Positions 17,472-26,432 are shown, counted from the first letter of the stretch. The stretch is 64,000 nt of DNA from a bacterium (GCA_029580855.1 JAKPQH010000015.1:124001-188000); one strand, 5' to 3'. Numbers and translations are program-made. Notes: generated by a model from the letters alone, not told the origin.

Positions 17472-18305
17472 TTACTGGAAGAGCGACAGGACGCTCTGCG
17501 GCGCCACGTTGGCCTGGGCCAGCTGGGCCGTGGCGAGCTGCCGCAAGATCTGGAGCCGGGTGGACTCCACCTGCTCCTTGGCCACGTCGGCATCAAGGAT
17601 TCGGCTCTTGGCGGCCGTGGTGTTGACGATGGCCACGCTGATGTTGTTCTCGATCAACCGCATGCGCTGCACCACGGACCCGATCTTCTGGACGTTGGTG
17701 GCTACGGTGTTGATCGCGGCGTCCACGCTGGCGAACGAGTTGCACGCCGCCGTGGAATCCGTCACGCTGACGTTGTCCAGCCCCAGCGCCGTCGCATCGA
17801 AGCTGGCGCTGATGCTGAAGCTGATGCTGTCGGACTCGCTGTCACCCGTCTGGAATCGGCGGTTGGTGAAGGTCCCGTCCAGCATCTTGGTGCCATTGAA
17901 GGTCGTCTGCTGCGAGATCCGATCAATTTCCTCGCGCAGCGAGTCGAGCTGGCTTTTGATGGCGTCGCGCTCCGTGGTGCCCAGGGTGTCGCTGGCGCCC
18001 TGCACCACGAGGTCTTTCATGTCGAGCAGAATCTGGTTGATGTTGTTCAGGCCGCCCTCGGCGATGGAGAGGGCGTTGCTGGCCGTGCCGACCGAGTCCA
18101 GGGCCACCTGCAGGCCGCGGGCGCGCTTGTCGAACGAGTTGGCGATGGAGTACCCGGACGGATCGTCCGCCGCCTCGTTGATGCGCTTGCCGGTGGCCAG
18201 GCGCAGCTGGCTGGTCGCAAGCTTCTTGTTGATGGTCATCAGGGAGTTGAGGCCGTGCAGTGCACCGATGTTCGTCCCAATGCGGTTCGCGTCACCTGCT
18301 GCCAT
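17472..18305 (-). CDS. fliC: Flagellin FliC
   Basis: This is the filament subunit, at 277 residues a short flagellin. The conserved D0/D1 N-terminus (NIGALHGLNSLMTINKKL, ATGKRINEAADDPSG) and C-terminus (RILDADVAKEQVESTRLQIL, ANVAPQSVLSLF) are intact, with only a small central variable region (Ser/Thr/Asn-rich, about 140-200). Those surface residues are likely acceptors for the adjacent glycosylation enzymes. It has its own sigma-28 promoter and a leader of nearly 200 bases with CsrA-like sites. It is the only flagellin gene in the window. Confidence 0.97.
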   Translation of the reverse strand: MAAGDANRIGTNIGALHGLNSLMTINKKLATSQLRLATGKRINEAADDPSGYSIANSFDKRARGLQVALDSVGTASNALSIAEGGLNNINQILLDMKDLVVQGASDTLGTTERDAIKSQLDSLREEIDRISQQTTFNGTKMLDGTFTNRRFQTGDSESDSISFSISASFDATALGLDNVSVTDSTAACNSFASVDAAINTVATNVQKIGSVVQRMRLIENNISVAIVNTTAAKSRILDADVAKEQVESTRLQILRQLATAQLAQANVAPQSVLSLFQ

Positions 18306-18313
18306 GATCCGAT

Positions 18314-18372
18314 ACCTCCGTGTGAGTGGGGTGGCGATCCCTCGCCCGCCCCGTGCGGCCGGACATCCGTGC
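18314..18372 (-). promoter_or_regulatory. Putative CsrA-binding sites in the fliC leader
   Basis: On the minus strand, 18314-18323 reads ACACGGAGGT. It matches the CsrA core ACA-N-GGA-N-G and covers the fliC ribosome binding site (GGAGG, 9 bases before the ATG). A second site at 18363-18372 reads GCACGGATGT, again close to consensus. Two sites, one over the ribosome binding site, mirror the hag leader of Bacillus subtilis. csrA and its antagonist fliW are encoded about 8 kb away. Confidence 0.65.
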
Positions 18373-18505
18373 CCGACCTACGCCCGCCGTCTTGACCCGG
18401 GGAATGCCCCCGCCATCCGACGGGCTCTCCGTGCGTTGCCGTTGACGAGAAGCGCGTTCACCTCCCTCGCTGGCCGATTCTCGTCCATGAGCGCCATCAC
18501 TCCTT

Positions 18506-18532
18506 TTATCGGATATCGGCGGGAGAACTTGA
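18506..18532 (-). promoter_or_regulatory. Sigma-28 promoter of fliC
   Basis: On the minus strand: -35 TCAAGTTC, an 11-base spacer, then -10 TCCGATAA. The FliA consensus is TAAAGTTT-N11-GCCGATAA, so spacing is perfect and the -10 matches 7 of 8. Transcription would start about 195 bases before the fliC ATG. The same -35 octamer recurs at the flgM promoter (30573-30580). Confidence 0.85.
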
Positions 18533-18701
18533 GGCGAAAGCGCCGCCAGCGCCGGAGACGGGCGAGGTCGCGGAGCGCCGCAGGGGAAGATCCGGCACCC
18601 GACGGGAATCGTTGCAGCAGTACGGGAATCGCCCTGGGCGCGTACGCCGGCCGACGGTGGCCGTCCGCGGCGACCCCGACCCACCCGGCGGCGTCGGCGG
18701 A
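18533..18701. other. No gene seen between fkbM-like gene and fliC promoter
   Basis: Together with the leader (18306-18505), this makes a gene-free gap of 396 bases. No open frame with recognisable similarity, tRNA or clear terminator was found in 18533-18701. Confidence 0.6.
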
Positions 18702-19589
18702 TCAGCAGGACAGGTGAAACGGGACGACGAAATCTTCATGTTTGGTGGCATCCGCGGCCAGACAATGCTCCCAGATCTCGGGAACCAGCTCGTGGTAGTC
18801 CGTCCGGTACCGCCACGCGAGCGAATCGATGCCGTACTCCGCGAAATGCGAGTAACCGGGCGGGTGGGCCAGCCAGCGATCCCGGACTGACGCGGTCCGG
18901 ATCTCTTCGCCCAAGACCCCGACCGCAACCTCGAACAGGTCGCCCCGCACCAGCGTCACGTCGTGGGTCCACTCCGTCACAAAATCTAGGTAGGCCAGGC
19001 GGTATCCGTACAGTCTGGTCGCGTGGAGCACATACGCGGTGGACGCGCCGTAGAAGCCTCCCACGCGGCCGGCACGATCGCTCCCGCGGTAGCGGGGATG
19101 GTAGAGCACGCTGAATGCGATGGGTGGGGGGAATTCGGGGTTCACCTCCATCTGGATGACTTTCGGACGGTAGCCCGCTTCCAGCACCGCCTTGAGGACC
19201 GGCCCGTCATACCCGTCAATGTCGATCTTCAGGAAATCGCAGTTGACCGGACACGCCGCCGCGCGGAGGAGCTCGGCCACGTTCATGGGTGTCACGAAGG
19301 TCCGCGTCAGTTTGCGGATGTTGTCCGCCGGAAGGTTGGACGCCAGTGTGGGTGCGTCGCCGCCCTCCACGGCCAGGCCGCCAAAGCCACACGCGAAGAG
19401 CGGATACACCGGGTCGTTGCAGGATACGCCGTCGCCGGCCCCGATGTTGACCGCATACCGCGTGGCCTGGTCGGGGTATGCGGCGTTCACCGCCTCGGCG
19501 AGGACATGCGGGCGGTACAGGCGGCAGTAGTAGGTCCTGTTCTCTCTGGCGTCCCAGATGCGGCCTTCGCGGTGCGGAGCGTATGCCAT
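18702..19589 (-). CDS. FkbM-like SAM-dependent methyltransferase
   Basis: The ATG at 19589 lies 4 bases past the stop of the upstream glycosyltransferase and gives 295 residues. A Rossmann motif I (YAVNIGAGDG, about residue 45) and the FkbM-type segment FLKIDIDGYDGPVL are present, followed by a longer C-terminal extension than FkbM usually has. FkbM enzymes O-methylate sugars or polyketides. As the last gene of the glycosylation operon, next to fliC, it probably methylates the flagellin glycan; substrate unproven. Confidence 0.78.
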   Translation of the reverse strand: MAYAPHREGRIWDARENRTYYCRLYRPHVLAEAVNAAYPDQATRYAVNIGAGDGVSCNDPVYPLFACGFGGLAVEGGDAPTLASNLPADNIRKLTRTFVTPMNVAELLRAAACPVNCDFLKIDIDGYDGPVLKAVLEAGYRPKVIQMEVNPEFPPPIAFSVLYHPRYRGSDRAGRVGGFYGASTAYVLHATRLYGYRLAYLDFVTEWTHDVTLVRGDLFEVAVGVLGEEIRTASVRDRWLAHPPGYSHFAEYGIDSLAWRYRTDYHELVPEIWEHCLAADATKHEDFVVPFHLSC

Positions 19590-19593
19590 TCGG

Positions 19594-20775
19594 TTATCCT
19601 CGGCCGCCGGCGACACCCGGGGCGGTACCCGGACCGCCCGCTGGTACCGCTGCCCGGGCCTGCCGGACGAGTTGGAGAAGACGCCGTGCGTCGGCACATT
19701 CGGGGTGAAGGCGGAGCGCCTCCGTGAGACTCCGCTCTGCCGCCTGGCTGCGCCCGAGCTTGGCCTCCGCCGCCCCTTTCAGGTGCCACGCAAACCAGGG
19801 CGCCGAGTGGACCGGCTGGTTCGACGGCACGGCACCTTCGGATTCCCGGATCGCCCTGCGGTAGTGTTCGAGCGCTAGCTCCCACCGGCCCATTCGCGCC
19901 TGGGCCTGACCGAGGTAGACGCGCGCCGAGGTCAGCGTGGGCCAGACCTCGAGTGCACGATTCAGTGCGACGACGGCCTCGGATGGGTTGCCGCCGACCA
20001 GGAGCGCCGCACCAAGCTGCTGCCAGGCGACAGCCGCGACGGCTCTTGAGATGGGCTGCCGCGGCGGCGTCACGGGCCTCTCCGCCAGCTCCAGGCCCGC
20101 GCGATACGCATCCACCGCGGCGGGGGCGTCACCCAGGCATGCATGGCAATCACCCACCTGGAGCCACGCCAGCGCGTCCTCGGGGTCCCGCTCCAGCCCG
20201 CGCAGGAGAATCCGCACGTTTCGCAGGGCCTTGGTCCGGACGACGTCTGGCGACCGCCGATACCCGTCGTGCTCGATGACGACGTCTCCGTGGACCGCGC
20301 GGCCCTTGCCCACGAGCGACGGGAGCACGCACTCGTGGACCGCCCCCACGTACCGCGCGCCGATCCCGTTACGAAACAGCCGGGGCAGCCATTCCACCCG
20401 GACCATCCCGTTGGTGGCGCTGCTTGCCGTCGGTGTTCGCTGCTGCAACAGGTACGCCACGACGCCGCCGGGTGCATCCAGCAGCGCCCGCAGCTTCGGG
20501 CCGGCGTCACCGGTCAACCGCTCGTCCGCATCCAGGACCAGGATCCACTCTCCCGACGCCAGGGCGAGTGAGCGGTTCCGTGCGGCCGCGAAGTCATCGC
20601 GCCAGATCGTCGAGACCACCCGGGCGCCGCACTCTTCCGCGATGGCCACGGTGGCATCGTCCGAGCCGGTATCGGCGACCACGATCTCGTCCACGTGCGG
20701 CCGCGCGCTGGCCAGGCACGTGCGTATCGTCGTTTCCTCGTTCCGGACGATCATGCACAGACTGAGGCTGCACAT
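19594..20775 (-). CDS. Family 2 glycosyltransferase with TPR repeats
   Basis: The 393-residue protein begins with a GT2 domain (LSLCMIVRNEE, VDEIVVADTGSDD, and the nucleotide-sugar/metal motif ILVLDADERL near residue 80). About four to five TPR-like helical pairs follow in the C-terminal half (DALAWLQVGDCHACLGD, YLGQAQARMGRWELALEHY). No membrane segment is seen. GT2-TPR proteins of this kind are common next to flagellin genes and are inferred to glycosylate protein directly in the cytoplasm. It is a shorter paralogue of the next gene upstream, suggesting duplication. Confidence 0.85.
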   Translation of the reverse strand: MCSLSLCMIVRNEETTIRTCLASARPHVDEIVVADTGSDDATVAIAEECGARVVSTIWRDDFAAARNRSLALASGEWILVLDADERLTGDAGPKLRALLDAPGGVVAYLLQQRTPTASSATNGMVRVEWLPRLFRNGIGARYVGAVHECVLPSLVGKGRAVHGDVVIEHDGYRRSPDVVRTKALRNVRILLRGLERDPEDALAWLQVGDCHACLGDAPAAVDAYRAGLELAERPVTPPRQPISRAVAAVAWQQLGAALLVGGNPSEAVVALNRALEVWPTLTSARVYLGQAQARMGRWELALEHYRRAIRESEGAVPSNQPVHSAPWFAWHLKGAAEAKLGRSQAAERSLTEALRLHPECADARRLLQLVRQARAAVPAGGPGTAPGVAGGRG

Positions 20776-20782
20776 TCCGGCC

Positions 20783-22600
20783 TCATACCGCCTTCAGAGC
20801 GGCTTGCAGCGCCGGGATCGCGCGCGCGGCGATCGGGTGGTTCGGCGCGATGGCGAGGAGCCGTTGAAAATACGCGAGCGCTCGGGCGGCGTCGCCGCAC
20901 GAGAAGGCGAGGGCGGCCAGGTTCTCGCAGATCTCTGGCGTGGCCGGCGCGCGTTGGAGGGCCTCGAGCAGCCTCGCTTCCGCCTCGGTTGAGTTGCCCC
21001 GATGCATGTGGGCCTTTCCTTCCAGGAAGAAGATGCGCGCATCCTCACCGCCGAGACGGCGCGCCTCCGCGCAGTGGGCCAGCACGTCGTCCTGCCTGCC
21101 GCGGGCGTCGGCGAGACAGGCCAAGGCCAGATGGGCGTCCGGGCTCGGGTCCACCGCCAGGAGATGCCTGAACGCATCCTCCGCCTCGCCCTGTCGGTTC
21201 GTATGCAGCAGCGCCTCGGCCCGGAGCGCCAAGCCGCGCGGATCCCCCGGCTCTGCCGCCAGGAACGGTTCCAGCGCCGCCAGCGCTTCGGCCCAGTGCT
21301 GCAGCGCCGCGTGCGCTTCCGCCAGCGCCAGATGGCCGCGGGGGAGCTCCTTGAACAGCGCCCTGGCTTTCTCGAAGTGCGACACCGCTTCCCGATGTTC
21401 GCCCCGGAGGCTGTGGATCCGACCCATCCCCAGGTGGCCCTCGGGTGTCCCCGGCTGACGCCGAACGGCCTCGCGGAACGCGGCCTCCGCCTCCGTACGT
21501 CTCCCGAGCGTCAGCAGGCAGTCCCCTTGGAGCGCCAGGGCGAAGCCGAAGTCCGCCTCGTGCTCCAGCACGCGCTCGGCGACCGGCGCCGTCCGGTCGC
21601 TCAGGCGGATGTATTTCTCCAGCTCCTCTACGGCCTCGGCGTGGCGGCCCCAGCGGCTGAGCGCGACGGCGGCGAGAAAGTGCGGGAGCGGATACCCGGG
21701 ATCGGCCGCTATCGCCGCGCGGCACGCCTCGATGGTGCCGGCGTAGTCCTTCAGCCGAAGCAGCCCTCCCGCCAGACCGCGGTACGCGACGGCCGTGTTC
21801 TGCTTCGGCAATCGTGGGCTGGCGATCGCTTTTCGGTACGCGTCTACCGCCTCCGCCACGCGCCCCCCGATCCCGAGCGCCTCGCCCAGATGGAAGAGCA
21901 TCATGGCATCGTCCGGATTCTCCGCGAGCTCCTGCTCCAGGAGCGCGAGGTTCCGCCTCTGCTTCTCCATCTGGTCGCGGAAATCCTGATGGTAGCCGAG
22001 GTGGTCGATGACGAGATCGGTCGGCGCGACCCGTCCCCCCATGCGTGCGATCGAGGGCGAGATCTGCTCGTGCACTCGCCCCTGGTATCGGATTTCGGGG
22101 CGATTGCGGAAAAGCCGTGGCCACGCGTTGATCACGGCCGACTGCGATCGAAGCCCCTTCACCGGACTGCGGATGTTGAGCAGGTACGCCTGATAGCTCG
22201 AATCGCGGAGCAGCGCGCGCAGCCGACGCCGCGCGCTCGTCGCGAGGGTCTCGTCCGCATCCAGCGCGAGGATCCACTGCCCGCGGGCATGCGCCAGCGC
22301 CTCGTTTCGCGCCGCCGCGAAGTCGTTACACCACGCGAAGGCAAACACCCGTGCGCCCCGCTCCTCTGCGATCTGCACCGTCCGGTCTGTCGAGCCGGTA
22401 TCCACGATCACCATCTCGTCCACGACGCCGCGCACGCTGTCGAGGCACCGTGGCAGGCACTCGGCCTCGTTCTTGACGATCATACACAGCGACAGCAGCG
22501 GCGGGTCGCCCGCCTGCGCGGGGATGCTCGGGTCGCAGGTCGCGCTTCGCGGGTCGCCGCACGTGGTTCGACGTCGTTTACCCATGGGCGCATACCACAT
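20783..22600 (-). CDS. Family 2 glycosyltransferase with extended TPR array
   Basis: The 605-residue product has an N-terminal GT2 domain (SLCMIVKNEAECLPRCLDSV, MVIVDTGSTDRT, ILALDADETL). From about residue 230 to the end it has some ten TPR units (DAMMLFHLGEALGIGGRVAEA, AHAALQHWAEALAALE, and similar). The TPR array may grip protein substrate or form a processing complex. It sits 7 bases upstream of the second GT2-TPR gene and 29 bases downstream of the large fusion gene. An in-frame ATG at 22585 is an alternative start. Confidence 0.85.
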   Translation of the reverse strand: MWYAPMGKRRRTTCGDPRSATCDPSIPAQAGDPPLLSLCMIVKNEAECLPRCLDSVRGVVDEMVIVDTGSTDRTVQIAEERGARVFAFAWCNDFAAARNEALAHARGQWILALDADETLATSARRRLRALLRDSSYQAYLLNIRSPVKGLRSQSAVINAWPRLFRNRPEIRYQGRVHEQISPSIARMGGRVAPTDLVIDHLGYHQDFRDQMEKQRRNLALLEQELAENPDDAMMLFHLGEALGIGGRVAEAVDAYRKAIASPRLPKQNTAVAYRGLAGGLLRLKDYAGTIEACRAAIAADPGYPLPHFLAAVALSRWGRHAEAVEELEKYIRLSDRTAPVAERVLEHEADFGFALALQGDCLLTLGRRTEAEAAFREAVRRQPGTPEGHLGMGRIHSLRGEHREAVSHFEKARALFKELPRGHLALAEAHAALQHWAEALAALEPFLAAEPGDPRGLALRAEALLHTNRQGEAEDAFRHLLAVDPSPDAHLALACLADARGRQDDVLAHCAEARRLGGEDARIFFLEGKAHMHRGNSTEAEARLLEALQRAPATPEICENLAALAFSCGDAARALAYFQRLLAIAPNHPIAARAIPALQAALKAV

Positions 22601-22629
22601 CGCGAGTGGATTTCACCGGTCGTGTCTCC

Positions 22630-25600
22630 TCACGGCGTCGCCGCGCGCGTCCCCGCCAGTAACGCGTCCAGGTTCGCCCGCGCCGCCTCGTGCGCGGGCA
22701 CAACGGCCAGGATGCCGCGCAAGAGCCGCTCGGCGTCTGCCGTGCTTCCGTTCTGAATCAGACCGCTGGCAAGATTGCACACCCAATCCGGGTGCGGCCG
22801 GAGGCGGACCGCCTCCCGGAGCTGCGCCAGACCCTCCTCTTCGTCGCCCAGCGACATGAGCGCGAGGCCAAGCCCCGAGCGGGCCGCGGCATGCTCCGCG
22901 TTCCCCTCCAGCGCGACGATGAAGCACTCGGCGGCCTCGGCCCACGCCTGCCGCTGGAGGGCCTCATACCCGGCCCCCGTGCGGTCCGTCACATCGTCGC
23001 GGCGCTCCCCGAGGCCGGGCTCCGCGACCACGGGTGCCGGGCCGCGACGGGTTGCCGGTGCGCCGTTTCGCGGAACGCCGGGCCCACCGCCGCCTTCCGG
23101 CCGGACCGCGTCGGCAGGCGTGCCGACCGGTCGACTCTCGTCCGCCGGCGCCGCCCGTCGCGCCTCTTCCCACGTCGGCGCCGGGCCGGCGACGACGACG
23201 TATTGCTGGGCGAGAAACCCCTCGATCTCCTCGGGCGCCACATCGCGGATAGCGACACGGCCCAGGTCGATCTGGACACGATCGCCGTCGGCGGAGCGGG
23301 CGAGACCGGCGAGGTCTGGCGGGACGATGGGTGTCCAGGTGCGCGCCGCGAAGCCCGCGCGCCGCAAGGCGCGATCCAACTCCATCTTCGTGAAGAAGCG
23401 CAGATGGGTGCGGTCCAGGATCCCCGCGGCCCGGTAGGTGAAACGCCCCTGCGCCAACTCGCCGAGAACGCCGACAAACTGGATGTTGGGTATGCTCACC
23501 ACCAGGGTACCGCCCGGCGTGAGGAGCTCACGGCACCGAGCCAGAAACTCCCAGGGATTCCGCAGGTGCTCCAAGACGTCGGCGCACACGACGCAGTCGA
23601 AGGTTCCCGGGGGAAACGGCAAATCCATCGTCTCGACGTCGCCGACCAGGACGTGGTCAAGACAGGTGCGGGCCCGTGCGGCCTGCATCGGGTCGAGCTC
23701 GATCCCGATCACCCGCCGCCCCGCGGCCCGGAGGGCGGCGCCCAACCGGCCGGCCCCGCACCCGACGTCAAGAACGTGGCGGGCGTCCGCCGGAACCACC
23801 GCCTGGACCTCCGGCCGGGCATGCTCGTAGTAGCCCGGCGGCATCGCGGCGGATGCGCCGATGACGGTGCCGGTGCCCCGCGGCGCGCCCGCGCGATCCG
23901 GGGGGCGGCCGTTCCCGGCGACCCGGGCGAGCCCACGGGCGGCGTCCACATCTTCCGGCGCCAGGGCGAGCGCCGCGCCGTAGGCAATCCGGGCGGCGTC
24001 GGCCGCGCCGCGCGCTTCCGCGGCGAGGCCCAGGCCAACGAGCGCTCGCGCGTCTCGCGGATGTGCGCGGACCCACTCCTCGAAGGCCTCGTAGGCCTCG
24101 GTGTACCGTTGCGCCTGGAGGTGGCTCCACGCCCGCTCGGCCCCGTCACCCGGGACCACCCCACCCTGGGGGTATTGCTGGAGGTCCCACTTGGCGTGAA
24201 AGCGACGCGCGTTCTCTTCAAGAAGCCGGCGGAATCCATCCCCCAGCTGGCGGAAGCTCTGGTGCCCCTCGTGATGGATGAACACGTCCTTTGCCCAGAT
24301 GAGCCGGTACCCCGCGACACGCGCCCGGAGGCAGTAGTCGTTGTCCTCGAAGTTCCCCAGTCCGAACCGCTCATCCAAGAGTCCGATGGCGTCAACCACG
24401 CGGCGCGGGATGAGCAGGCAGAGCCCGACAAGCCACGTGGCGTCCTGCGACTGTCTCGCGTTCGTCCGTGCGACCTGTTCTGCAAATGCCCGGAACTCCT
24501 CACGGCTCCTGTACGCCGCGGGAACCCGCTGGCAGCCCGCCGCGAAGTTCGTGGACGGTCCGACCAGGCCGACGCGGTTGTCGGCTTCGGCGTGGGCGAT
24601 CAACCGCTCCAGCCACATCGGCGCCACTTGCGTGTCGTTGTTCAGGAGCAGGATGTACTCCCCGTCCGAGGCGCGGATGCCCTGGTTGCAGGCACCGGGA
24701 AAACCGACGTTCTCCGGATTGGCGATGACGCGCAGCCCTTCGCCCCGCGCCCACGCCGGCGTCCCGTCGGTGGAGCCGTTGTCCACGACGATGAGCTCGT
24801 GGGGAACCTCCGTCGAGCCCCGAATGCTGCGGATGCATTCCTGGGTCAGACGGAGATTGTTGAACGTCGGGATGACGATGCTCACCCGGGGCCTGCCGGT
24901 TTCCGGCCGCGGGGTGTGCGCCAGGAGATGCGCGGCGGCCGCGTCGCGCAACGCCGATCCATCCCCGTGCCCTGGTCCCCGCCTGTCGCTCGGCACACGC
25001 ATCGGGGCGCCCGTCGGATCGGGCACGGGGTATTTCTCCGCGAGATCCTCACCCGCCACTACCACCGCCAAGAGATCGGCCATGCGCCGGCGGTAACTGT
25101 GGTGCGCGTGCGCGTGACGCATCCCTGCCTCCGCCATCCGCTCCCGCGCCTGCTCGTCACCCAGGAGACGGCGGACGGCAGGAAACAGATCCTCCCGGGT
25201 CCGGTACGTGACGAGGTGCTCTCCCGGTGTGAAGAGGAGATCCTGCCCGTTCTCCGCCAGGTCGTTCGTGACCAGGAGCGATCCGCACCCCGTCGCTTCG
25301 AACACGCGCATGTTCACGTCGTTCCTGACGGCACAGTTGAACACGAGGCGGGACGCGCTGTAGACCTGCGCCATCTCTTCGCCGTACGCCTGCCCGACAA
25401 AAGAGCGGGGGAACTCCCCTCGGAGCGCCGTTACCAGCGTCGTCCGTTCGCCGTCGCCTGGGAAGGTGTTACCCACGAAACAGACATCGTACTTCTTCGG
25501 TGTTCCGGGAATTCGACGGTGCACGGCCGGATCGCAGGCCAGGGGAAGCCAGTGGATGTTCCGGATACCGTCGGCACGCATCTGGGCCGCGCCATCGCGC

Positions 25601-25920
25601 TGTGCGCAAAAGACCGCATCCGCCGTCTGCGCCCAGGCCAGGCGGCGCGCATACCCCAGATGCGTGTCGATCGCCCAGTACACGAGCGGGCGGAGGGCGG
25701 CGGGCAGGGCATAGTCCTGATCGTCATCCACGCGCAGATAGAAGGTGTACACCGGCGGGATGTCGGCGGCCTCGCTCGGAAGGTAGTGGCTGACCGGAAC
25801 GCCCAGCTCCGTCAGGGCCCGGCGGCAGTATTCGCCGGTGGTGTCGGGCCGGGCCGTGTTGTCGTAGATGATCGCGATCCGGGTGTGCCGCCACGGAGTT
25901 GGGACGCTCACGTCCGCCAT
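22630..25920 (-). CDS. Multidomain glycosyltransferase/methyltransferase/TPR fusion
   Basis: The ATG at 25920 gives 1096 residues with five parts. (1) About 1-300 is a CgeB-like family 1 glycosyltransferase (FNCAVRNDVNMRVFEATGCG). (2) About 335-560 is a GT2 domain (VSIVIPTFNNLRLTQE, VVDNGSTDGTP, LLLNNDTQ). (3) A short TPR stretch lies at about 590-660. (4) About 690-860 is a class I methyltransferase (VLDVGCGAGRLG, CADVLEHLRNPWEF). (5) TPR repeats close the protein after a Pro/Gly-rich linker. It is the first gene behind a perfect sigma-54 promoter. Combining two transferases and a methyltransferase suggests it builds a methylated glycan, most likely on flagellin; this is inference from context. 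Confidence 0.85.
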   Translation of the reverse strand: MADVSVPTPWRHTRIAIIYDNTARPDTTGEYCRRALTELGVPVSHYLPSEAADIPPVYTFYLRVDDDQDYALPAALRPLVYWAIDTHLGYARRLAWAQTADAVFCAQRDGAAQMRADGIRNIHWLPLACDPAVHRRIPGTPKKYDVCFVGNTFPGDGERTTLVTALRGEFPRSFVGQAYGEEMAQVYSASRLVFNCAVRNDVNMRVFEATGCGSLLVTNDLAENGQDLLFTPGEHLVTYRTREDLFPAVRRLLGDEQARERMAEAGMRHAHAHHSYRRRMADLLAVVVAGEDLAEKYPVPDPTGAPMRVPSDRRGPGHGDGSALRDAAAAHLLAHTPRPETGRPRVSIVIPTFNNLRLTQECIRSIRGSTEVPHELIVVDNGSTDGTPAWARGEGLRVIANPENVGFPGACNQGIRASDGEYILLLNNDTQVAPMWLERLIAHAEADNRVGLVGPSTNFAAGCQRVPAAYRSREEFRAFAEQVARTNARQSQDATWLVGLCLLIPRRVVDAIGLLDERFGLGNFEDNDYCLRARVAGYRLIWAKDVFIHHEGHQSFRQLGDGFRRLLEENARRFHAKWDLQQYPQGGVVPGDGAERAWSHLQAQRYTEAYEAFEEWVRAHPRDARALVGLGLAAEARGAADAARIAYGAALALAPEDVDAARGLARVAGNGRPPDRAGAPRGTGTVIGASAAMPPGYYEHARPEVQAVVPADARHVLDVGCGAGRLGAALRAAGRRVIGIELDPMQAARARTCLDHVLVGDVETMDLPFPPGTFDCVVCADVLEHLRNPWEFLARCRELLTPGGTLVVSIPNIQFVGVLGELAQGRFTYRAAGILDRTHLRFFTKMELDRALRRAGFAARTWTPIVPPDLAGLARSADGDRVQIDLGRVAIRDVAPEEIEGFLAQQYVVVAGPAPTWEEARRAAPADESRPVGTPADAVRPEGGGGPGVPRNGAPATRRGPAPVVAEPGLGERRDDVTDRTGAGYEALQRQAWAEAAECFIVALEGNAEHAAARSGLGLALMSLGDEEEGLAQLREAVRLRPHPDWVCNLASGLIQNGSTADAERLLRGILAVVPAHEAARANLDALLAGTRAATP

Positions 25921-26003
25921 GGTACCGAGCCTCCTCGGTGCGCAGAAAGGGATGCACCGCGTCGAGCCGCCCACGGTGAGGGAAGTCGATCGAGAGACGC
26001 GAG

Positions 26004-26018
26004 GCAAGACGCGTGCCA
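26004..26018 (-). promoter_or_regulatory. Sigma-54 promoter of the glycosylation operon
   Basis: On the minus strand: TGGCAC-N5-TTGC, an exact match to the -24/-12 core with correct GG-N10-GC spacing. The predicted start is near 25992, about 70 bases before the ATG of the multidomain glycosyltransferase. Placing these enzymes under sigma-54 would have them made with the basal body, before flagellin. Confidence 0.85.
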
Positions 26019-26114
26019 GCAACGGCCGCCTGCTGACGCTGTAACTAGCGGTGTGCGTTGGGGTGCGGAACGGTGCGGGGCGTCGGCGACGGGATACCCG
26101 GCAGCAATTGCCGC

Positions 26115-26432
26115 CTACGCGGCACCCGTGATCGCCGGCGAGTCGTCCGGAGCGGGGTTGGCAGCAGTGAGGGGCGCTGCGGCTGCGGTCCCCTGCGACG
26201 CGAGGCGGGACCGCAGACAAGCGCCCATGTGCTGGAGTTGATCGGCGCCCAGTGCCGCCGCCCGCTGGTTCTCACGCCGGATGCGCTCCAGGAGCTCCTG
26301 ACGGTGGACGGGAACCGCGCGCGGGGCGGAGATACCGAGACTCACCTGATCCCTCCGGACCGCGAGGACGACGATCTCCACCGATTCCCCGATCAGCAGT
26401 CGCTCGCCCGGTTTGCGGCTCACCACCAGCAT
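26115..26432 (-). CDS. csrA: Carbon storage/flagellin translation regulator CsrA
   Basis: CsrA dimers bind GGA motifs in mRNA leaders and block ribosomes. The first 50 residues are canonical (MLVVSRKPGERLLIG, then QVSLGISAPRAVPVHRQEL). The protein is 105 residues long against the usual 60-75, with an Ala/Gln/Pro-rich C-terminal extension of about 40 residues. The gene starts 11 bases after fliW, the standard fliW-csrA order. Its expected target here is the fliC leader. Confidence 0.93.
   Translation of the reverse strand: MLVVSRKPGERLLIGESVEIVVLAVRRDQVSLGISAPRAVPVHRQELLERIRRENQRAAALGADQLQHMGACLRSRLASQGTAAAAPLTAANPAPDDSPAITGAA

Noticed and set aside
14578-18717. A 1379-codon open frame on the plus strand
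   Set aside because: It is antisense to flaG, fliT-like, fliD, fliS and fliC, which all have strong family motifs. Long antisense frames arise by chance at this GC content; its translation has no recognisable domain.
22690-26241. A 1183-codon open frame on the plus strand
   Set aside because: Antisense to the multidomain glycosyltransferase, with Arg/His/Gly-rich composition typical of a shadow frame.
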